12,902 nt of DNA, from the NCBI GenBank assembly GCA_943704525.1, contig CALSCQ010000693.1, positions 1-12,902 on the forward strand, in the 5' to 3' direction. Each line of letters starts with the position of its first letter. Positions within the stretch are counted from its first letter, which is position 1. The notes beneath the pieces were generated by a model that did not search any database, had not been told where the DNA came from, and worked only from the letters and a program-made list of their open reading frames with translations. A program made the translations under genes and the position numbers. Below are positions 7,776 through 12,902 of this stretch, one piece after another. This stretch comes from Pigoraptor vietnamica (lineage: Eukaryota > Opisthokonta > Filasterea).

Positions 7776-9338
7776 CTATTTCGGCGCAATAAACTTTGCG
7801 CAGAAGAAGCCAATCGTCGCGGGGTCGTGGCGCGGATCAAAGCGCATCACACGTGCAGCGTCCTCGTCCTTCAGTCCACAGCCGAGCATGCCAGGCCCCG
7901 CGCCCCACCCCGACGTCTCCGCCAGCGCCAATCCCGGATGGTTCTCAAGCGCCCAACCGACGACGCTCTCGTTTTCTTCGGGGTTGATTGTGCACGTCGA
8001 GTACACGACGACGCCGCCGGGGCGCACTGCCTTCAGGGCCACCGCGAGGAGCTTTCGCTGGTAGGGCGCGTGACCGCGGAGCGCGGCGACGTCCATGGGA
8101 TTGACCGTCTGCGGACGCTGACCGAGCGCACTGCACGGCACATCGCACAGCACGCGGTCGAAAAAGCCGGCGGGAAAGAATGTCTTCTTGTCGACGAGAA
8201 CGCCGTCCGCACTCAGCAACGACTTCTCGACAGCCTCCGCTTGCGAGCCGTGCCGTCCCCCTATCGCCGTCAGGTCGACCGTCCGTGTTGCATCCATGTA
8301 CAGCACGCGGGCGCACATGACGCCCCACACGCTGACGTTCTCCACGAGCTTGGCCACTTTTGGCTTCGAGCGTTCCATAGCGACAAGCAGCCCTCGGTTG
8401 CGCATCAACGCCCCAATGTGCGCCGTCTTTCCGCCGGGCGCCGCACACATGTCCAGCACGCGCTCCCCCGGCCTCGGATCGAGTGCGTGGGCGGCCGCGG
8501 CACTCGGCGCATTCTGCAGGAAGAACAGGCCATCAATGTCGCCGGAACCGCTTGTCTTGTCCGATCCGAACGACGGCGAGTCGTAGAGGGGGACCGTCAT
8601 GACAACCGCAACGCCGCGCCGTGGCGAACCGCAGAACAGCTCCTCGCGCGCTATCACGAGGCGGCCGTTTCCCACGGTAAAGGAGCGGCCGAGGTCGAAC
8701 GGACGAGAGAGTCGCGCGCCCTTCTGGCACTTGCGGTCCACATCGACCACGACACTGACGTCCTGTCCCGCAGGGCCGTCGGGCGCAGAGATGATACCGG
8801 GCGCGTACACGTCGGCGCCGCGGAGAACGGCCATGCCGCACGGGGGGTCCACGATGACCTGGCGTGGAAGGGAGGGTATTTGGCGCGGCCCTGCGCACGG
8901 GACCGTGAGGATGTCGGCGAGCATTGCGTGGCGGCTGATAGCGGGCGCGGGGATGCATTTGTCGGCGTACGAAGCGCGCAGGAACTCTGATAGCCGCTGC
9001 TCTGCGGTTTCCGCGGATGCAAAGCGGAGCGTGTTGTAGCGAATTGTCGTGAGAGAGGGCGGCGTCGCAAGCAGCGCAAGGAGGTGTTCGAGTGGTGAGT
9101 AATCCGCGACAGACGAGAGCGACTCCGGCAGCATGTTCCGTTCGCGTCGCAATTGGTGGTCGCGATCGTAAAAGGGCTGTGCCGCGGACGAATTAGCACG
9201 CTATTGTGCGAAGAGCTCTTCTTTTTCTCCAATAATATATGCGAAATGAAGGACAGTCATACACACCTTCAGGAATTCACACAGCTCGCCGTCAAACTGC
9301 GCGGGGGGGAGCACCCCGCGTGGCGATGTGGCGCTCAT
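7776..9338 (-). CDS. NSUN6: NSUN6-like tRNA (cytosine-5)-methyltransferase with PUA domain
   Basis: Spliced model: complement(join(7776..9176, 9267..9338)), 490 aa. The order matches NSUN6: an N-terminal segment with LLALLATPPSLTTIRYNT, a PUA domain (about 130-207, including VDPPCGMAVLRGADVYAPGI and VGNGRLVIA), then a Rossmann methyltransferase. The SAM-binding motif I is DMCAAPGGKT (266-275). Motif IV DVPCSALG holds Cys372 and motif VI STCTINPEEN holds Cys419, the usual catalytic nucleophile of NSUN enzymes. NSUN6 methylates C72 in the acceptor stem of certain tRNAs (Cys and Thr in animals) and some mRNAs; the same job is inferred here. The 90-bp intron has GTGTGT, TGCTAAT and CACAG. Exon 1 (24 codons from the ATG at 9338) is chosen because it joins in frame to open sequence before 9152. 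The C-terminal FDPRHDPATIGFFCAKF is typical of the family end. Confidence 0.93.
7788..7793 (+). terminator. Candidate polyadenylation signal for FEX
   Basis: AATAAA on the plus strand, 103 nt after the FEX stop. It lies inside the last codons of the convergent NSUN6-like gene (antisense to its FIAPK end). Confidence 0.4.
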
Positions 9339-9462
9339 CGGCGCTTGCAGAGTCAGCCGCGAGAACAGACGCCTCACCAGTTTAGATCATGGACGCGTGT
9401 CCATCGACTTTCGTATTCTACGAGTTATGATTATTGTGGAGGGAAAATCGAAGAAAACGTTG

Positions 9463-9484
9463 CACTACTGCGATGATAGTAGTG
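9463..9484. repeat. Short hairpin, 7-bp stem
   Basis: CACTACT (9463-9469) and AGTAGTG (9478-9484) are perfectly complementary around an 8-nt loop. It sits in the divergent promoter region, next to the T11 tract. Confidence 0.6.
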
Positions 9485-9517
9485 TGTTTTTTTTTTTAAT
9501 TTGGCAAGGAAAATGGA

Positions 9518-9622
9518 GTAACATTATCGTAACATCGCTTCTGCTGACGACGAATTGAAGGCGTCCTCTGTTGCCAAGGGCAAAATTAGCCAGAAATCAA
9601 TTCAACGTTGCGATAATGTTAC
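9518..9622. repeat. Nested inverted repeat (105 bp)
   Basis: The outer arms, GTAACATTATCGTAAC (9518-9533) and GTTGCGATAATGTTAC (9607-9622), pair at 15 of 16 positions. Inside are a second pair, GAATTGA (9552-9558) with TCAATTC (9597-9603), and an apical TTGCC/GGCAA hairpin (9571-9583). No obvious target-site duplication flanks it. Confidence 0.65.
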
Positions 9623-9855
9623 CCCTGAGTAGCAACTCAATCAACAGTCCGCAGTCCAACGAACAAGAGCGTCTTGCTCACTGCCCTGACACAGATGCAA
9701 CGCGACATATGTTTTCTTCAAGTGCCATTTGGAGTGACCGTTCGATCGCTTGTCTGTTGTCTGCGTCGACGGAAGGGCTTTCAACTTGATTTCGCTCGCT
9801 TGCCTGCGCACATTAGGGAAGCGGCTTGAACTTCGCGCCAGCGGCGACGTCGCCG

Positions 9856-11167
9856 ATGTGCGTTGCAATGGCTCATTCGGCGGAGATTCACTTTTACATA
9901 CGAAAGTCGTCCATAGAAGGCGTGAAGGACGGCACATTTTCCGTGCGCATCAAGCCGGGATGGCGGCCGGAGGAAATTAAGAAGGTGGGGAAAGCAAAGC
10001 GGGACCAATGCCTGGCTGTTGCAAGGGGGGGGGGGGGGACTCGTGGGGCAAATCGCTCTTGAGTGGCCGTTGCGATGCAGGAGTGGAAGACGCATGGATG
10101 TAGGGTGTGGGAGGCGCGTGGGTGTTGAGCGCTCTTGAGTGGCCGTGTGGGAAATAGGAGCGGTTCATGTATGTGCCGGTTCTAATTGATCGCTCTACGA
10201 CCGTCTGCGCAGGCCTTTCGCAAGGCGGCGGGAATCGAGGATTCGTCGCTAAGTTTCAAGCTACGAAACAGCGGCGGTTCCGTCGTCCCATTTAGCCCAT
10301 ACATTGCCGCGAATGACTCGCAGACCCGCTACTTGCTCGAGATTACGGCGCCGTACGACAGCGGTGAGCAATCGAGTCATGTCGTGTGCATTCGTAAACG
10401 TTGCTTCTAACGCTGTGTGTGCACATGCATGCATGAGCACGCACACTGAGAGCATTAGAGTGCTCACATCTCCGCATGTCGTGCAGTGAAACCCGTGCCA
10501 AAGGACGTAAACCAAGAAAAGTGGGTCTTGCTGCTGTTTGCTTTGACATCGTGGCGCCTTCTGTGTGTCCTCTCTCTGGCACTATAGTCTGTTGAGCTGC
10601 CTCGAAATGAGAGAGGAAATGGACCCTGCCTCTGTGTGCCCGCGACTGCTTCTTGTGTCTCTCTCCGACTGCTGAACTGTCTCTGAAGCCCAGTATTTGT
10701 GTATGTCCGTAACTGAATTGACCCTTCTGACACTGTCCCACGCGCGTGCGCAAAGGCTTGAGGCGGAGCTGCGCGCAATGTGCAGCGAGTTTGAGAAGCG
10801 CGTCCTTGACGCCGAGCGGCTGGCCAACGAAGAGTATCTCCAGCAACTGGAGAAGGACGCTCTCAATGACATTGCCGCGATGCGAAACCAACTCACCATT
10901 CTCACGCGCAAGATTGCGGTGGGTGTCGCGTGAGGGACAGCGAGGAACAAAGGGGGCTGGGAGCTTTGTGTGTGTGTGTGCGTGCGTGCGTGTGGGTGGG
11001 TGGGTGGGTGGGTATGGGTGTGGGTGTGGGTGTGTGTGGGTGGGTGTCCATGGAAGTGTGTCGCTGCTGTTTGTTTTATCGTTTTCTCTGCTGATCGACG
11101 CTGCGTGTTACAGGAGTCGGAGGAAATGGAGTGGGTCGGCACGTTCAAGAAGAACCCCCTATGGTAG
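9856..11167 (+). CDS. Small protein: beta-grasp-like N terminus plus coiled coil (176 aa)
   Basis: Spliced model: join(9856..9984, 10213..10363, 10487..10520, 10756..10918, 11114..11167). Every join keeps frame. Residues 10-93 alternate strand-helix-strand (HFYIRK, SVRIKPGW, PEEIKKAFRKAAGI, SFKLRNSGGSVV, TRYLLEI), which resembles a ubiquitin-like, PB1 or RA-type beta-grasp fold. Residues about 105-157 are a charged heptad-like helix rich in Leu, Glu and Arg, so a coiled coil is likely. The protein ends EWVGTFKKNPLW. There is no signal peptide or membrane segment, so it is probably cytosolic, perhaps an adaptor. I do not recognise the family. The first ATG is 9856; the ATG at 9868 (MAHSAE) has a better context (G at -3 and +4) and may be the real start. 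The AAAG acceptor at 10755 is atypical but is the one that restores frame. Confidence 0.75.
9985..10212 (+). other. Intron 1 of the beta-grasp/coiled-coil gene, with G14 run
   Basis: Donor GTGGGG, TTCTAAT branch-like motif about 20 nt before the acceptor, acceptor GCGCAG. A run of 14 G (10025-10038) lies on the sense strand, opposite in sense to the C tracts in the minus-strand genes. Two near-identical copies of a short GCTCTTGAGTGGCCGT segment occur at about 10058-10073 and 10131-10146. Confidence 0.7.
10919..11113 (+). other. Intron 4 of the beta-grasp/coiled-coil gene, GT/GGGT-rich
   Basis: Donor GTGGGT, acceptor TTACAG. From 10967 to 11048 the sense strand is a simple repeat of GT, GTGC and GGGT. 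Five consecutive GGGT units occupy 10994-11013. Confidence 0.8.
10967..11048. repeat. GT / GGGT simple repeat, quadruplex-capable
   Basis: Mixed GT and GGGT microsatellite wholly inside an intron. The (GGGT)5 core fits the classic G-quadruplex pattern of four or more G3 runs with one-base loops on the coding strand. Confidence 0.85.
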
Positions 11168-11645
11168 CCGCCCCACTTGCGTTTGCCCGCGCTGCTGCCG
11201 CTGCGTCGCGTTGCGTTGTGAATTCACCTCAAAACTGCTAGTAATGTCGCACGTGGTCGTTGATGGCTCTACGAATCTATTCCCGCGGTGATCGTCTTGC
11301 CGCGATCCCCGTGCGCGCTGTCACCACCTGCGAATGCCCACAATATCCCTTGACACGTGTGCGCACTCGGAAAAGACACTGGCCGCAATGGCCCTTGCGG
11401 TCCAGGAAAAACGGCTCTATTCACACGCATTGCACGCGAAAACAAAGGTGTAACACCACCCGAAAGCCTGCCCACAGCGGACAGAGACCAAGCAAATCCA
11501 CACTACGCGCGACGCACGCCAGACCAAACACAAGCGAAACACGGCGACACTATTCTCACACACACAATCATTACGCACACGGCGACACTATTCTCACTCA
11601 AGGGCGCGCGCACACACGCACTCGCGCACGCACGCAGCAAATCGT
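11168..11645. other. Convergent intergenic region
   Basis: These 478 bp lie between two stop codons that face each other. They hold a pair of 21-bp direct repeats, a CA/CG-rich low-complexity end next to 11640, and no AATAAA. Frames through it are compositional (Thr/His/Arg-rich) and show no recognisable protein. Confidence 0.5.
11539..11597. repeat. Pair of 21-bp direct repeats
   Basis: Positions 11539-11559 and 11577-11597 are identical over 21 bases (period 38), with a core of CGGCGACACTATTCTC. They lie in the 3' region between two convergent genes. Confidence 0.9.
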
Positions 11646-12848
11646 TCACATCTCCATGCCAACCGCATCGTCGCTCCCAGCCGACCCCAGCTCGGCGCCC
11701 TCGCCACGCTCCGCGGCGTCGCCACCAACGACTCCGGAGGCCTCCCGCGCGGGGGACTCTGCGTGCGCCTCCGCCGTCTCCGCGGGACCCTCCAGCATGG
11801 CCTCAAAGGCCGCCTTGTCCTCGCTGGACACGTAGCCGTTCGCCTCGAGCCACTGGTGAAACTTGCCGTGCCGCTCCGCATCCTTCGCCGGATCGAGCGG
11901 CTGCGCAGTGGCCAAAAGGTTAGCTCCGTTATTCACAATTAGGTCGACCGGCCTCCAGAGGGCCGCAATGCGTGTGATGGGATGGGCACCGTCAATGCTT
12001 CGAGTGTTCGTAAAATCGCGCACAACAGAGCACAACGTGCCTTTCGGTCCTCGCGAGGCAGGCGACGGAAGTAGTCCTCGGTGCCCTCCACGTAGAAGAT
12101 CTTGTACGTGTTGACGCAAATCTTGCACTCGAGGTTGTTGAGCATCTCGATGTTCTCCAAAAGAGTGCTGTCGTCGGCGCGATGTGCCTTGTTTCTGCAA
12201 TGTGAGCAAGAGGGTGGACGTCAGATCAGCTCGGTTCATAAACGGCCCGTCCACCGACAAGGCAAAAACAGAAGGATAGGGGGGGGGGAGGGGAAGGGCA
12301 GCATGTTGACACCAGCCTGAAGCCAGTGTGCGAGGGAAGGCTGCTAAAACAACACAGCAAAAAACCAGCCGACAAGCGCCTCTTCGGAGAGTGATCCCAC
12401 CTCTTGAGGAAAACGTTGTGGCGGATGCGCCGCTCAATGTCGGGATCGGTCGTCTCCGCACGCACGTACTTGTCGACGTAGCTGGACCACTTCTCCTCCA
12501 CCGTCGACCCATCCGGGGCAGTAGCCGACTGCTCGTTGTCCAACAGCATGATCGAGAGCACCTGCGTCGACATGTTCTGCGGGCGCACATACGAACAGAA
12601 TGTTACACGACACAGAATGTTACACGACACAAAACCTTGCCAAAACCGCGAAGAGAACGCGCACTGAAATGCGACGAACGAAAGCAGCGAGGCAGGGCAC
12701 TCACATAGGCGATCTTGTACGTGTTGTCGTCGCCGAGGATCGTCTCACAGCTCGCCTGGTACTCGGCCTCGGGCCACACGGCCTTCTTCTCCTCGTACCC
12801 GTGGAGTGCGAGCAGCTTCTGGCACGTCTCGTCGTTGACGATGCTCAT
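11646..12848 (-). CDS. Unrecognised protein with acidic Ala/Glu-rich tail, 5' end uncertain
   Basis: Spliced model: complement(join(11646..11900, 11990..12194, 12401..12576, 12705..12848)), 259 aa counted from the ATG at 12848. The first ~170 residues look helical and globular, with cysteines at 9, 34, 130 and 133 and the motif NTYKIxY appearing twice (42-48 and 135-141). The last ~60 residues are an acidic, low-complexity Ala/Glu/Gly tail, probably disordered. No signal peptide or membrane segment is seen. Intron 3 has a clear CTAAC branch motif (near 11920), but its donor, GTGCCC, is weak and chosen for frame. The frame stays open upstream to a CGCAG at 12852, behind a C21 tract, so the ATG may be an internal Met of a longer protein that begins outside the window. 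A PUB-type helical domain is a vague possibility only. Confidence 0.65.
12195..12400 (-). other. Intron 2 of the right-hand gene
   Basis: Donor GTGGGA after AAGAG, acceptor ACATTGCAG, 206 bp. It contains a run of 10 pyrimidines (C on the sense strand, 12279-12288 as G on the plus strand) in a C-rich block. Confidence 0.65.
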
Positions 12849-12851
12849 AAG

Positions 12852-12902
12852 CTGCGCGGCAGGAAAGGGTTGGCAGGGGGGGGGGGGGGGGGGGGGAATG
12901 CG
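12852..12902 (-). other. Probable 3' end of an intron of the right-hand gene, with C21 tract
   Basis: On the minus strand the window edge reads GCATTC, then 21 C (12876-12896 as G on the plus strand), then a pyrimidine-rich CCAACCCTTTCCTGCC and GCGCAG. This closely resembles the 3' end of intron 1 in the secreted-protein gene. The donor would lie outside the window. Confidence 0.45.

Larger units (their letters stand above)
9339..9855. promoter_or_regulatory. Divergent intergenic region with inverted repeats
   Basis: These 517 bp separate the starts of the NSUN6-like gene and the small beta-grasp/coiled-coil gene. The middle (about 9405-9640) is AT-rich, with a T11 tract (9487-9497), a 7-bp-stem hairpin (9463-9484), an imperfect palindrome (9389-9404) and a larger nested inverted repeat (9518-9622). 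No convincing gene is present. An unseen 5' UTR exon of the plus-strand gene remains possible, as a CATTAG acceptor-like site lies near 9817. Confidence 0.55.

Noticed and set aside
7692-8990. Long open frame (432 codons) on the plus strand
   Set aside because: It lies wholly antisense to the NSUN6-like gene, is Arg/His/Ala-rich and shows no family motif. It is a GC-rich shadow frame.
9430-9500. Peptide IVEGKSKKTLHY resembling the start of a SAICAR synthetase
   Set aside because: The frame runs into a T11 tract and then stops. No later motif of that enzyme is found nearby, and the stretch overlaps the hairpin-rich promoter.
11357-11923. Walker A-like string GPCGPGKT in a plus-strand frame
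   Set aside because: There is no Walker B, no hydrophobic strand before the loop and no plausible continuation. The rest is Thr/His/Arg low complexity antisense to the right-hand gene.

Overview
The window looks like nuclear DNA of an intron-rich, GC-rich, free-living-type protist (a single-celled eukaryote). The reasons are: six protein genes packed into 12.9 kb; reading frames cut by 25 complete short introns (66 to 235 bp) that splice cleanly in frame; branch-site-like TGCTAAC/TACTAAT motifs 15 to 25 nt before several acceptors; and eukaryotic protein families (FEX fluoride channel, NSUN6-type tRNA methyltransferase, C1 and VASt lipid-related domains). There are no ribosome binding sites or operons. 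I cannot name the species. A compact amoebozoan or apusomonad-like genome would fit, but that is a guess.

Layout from left to right: (1) minus strand, 67-2377: a secreted protein made of alternating modules, each bounded by phase-1 introns, running off the left edge. (2) Minus strand, 2666-5240: a ten-exon gene for a 525-aa tail-anchored protein with a beta-grasp-like N terminus, a C1 zinc finger, a second Cys/His zinc module, a VASt lipid-transfer-like domain and one C-terminal membrane segment. (3) Plus strand, 5607-7685: a six-exon two-domain fluoride exporter (FEX), divergent from gene 2. (4) Minus strand, 7776-9338: an NSUN6-like RNA m5C methyltransferase in two exons, convergent with FEX with 90 bp between stop codons. 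(5) Plus strand, 9856-11167: a five-exon small protein with a beta-grasp-like N terminus and a coiled coil, not recognised. (6) Minus strand, 11646-12848: an unrecognised acidic-tailed protein, probably incomplete at its 5' end.

The genes do not form an obvious pathway; this reads as an ordinary compact chromosomal segment of unrelated housekeeping and surface genes. The most unusual points are the domain order of gene 2, the module-exon pattern of gene 1, a duplicated splice-acceptor region in FEX intron 1, a strong preference for GTG at the 5' splice site, long G/C homopolymers in introns, and a nested inverted repeat in the promoter region between genes 4 and 5. All exon joins were worked out by eye from frame continuity and splice signals, without transcript data.
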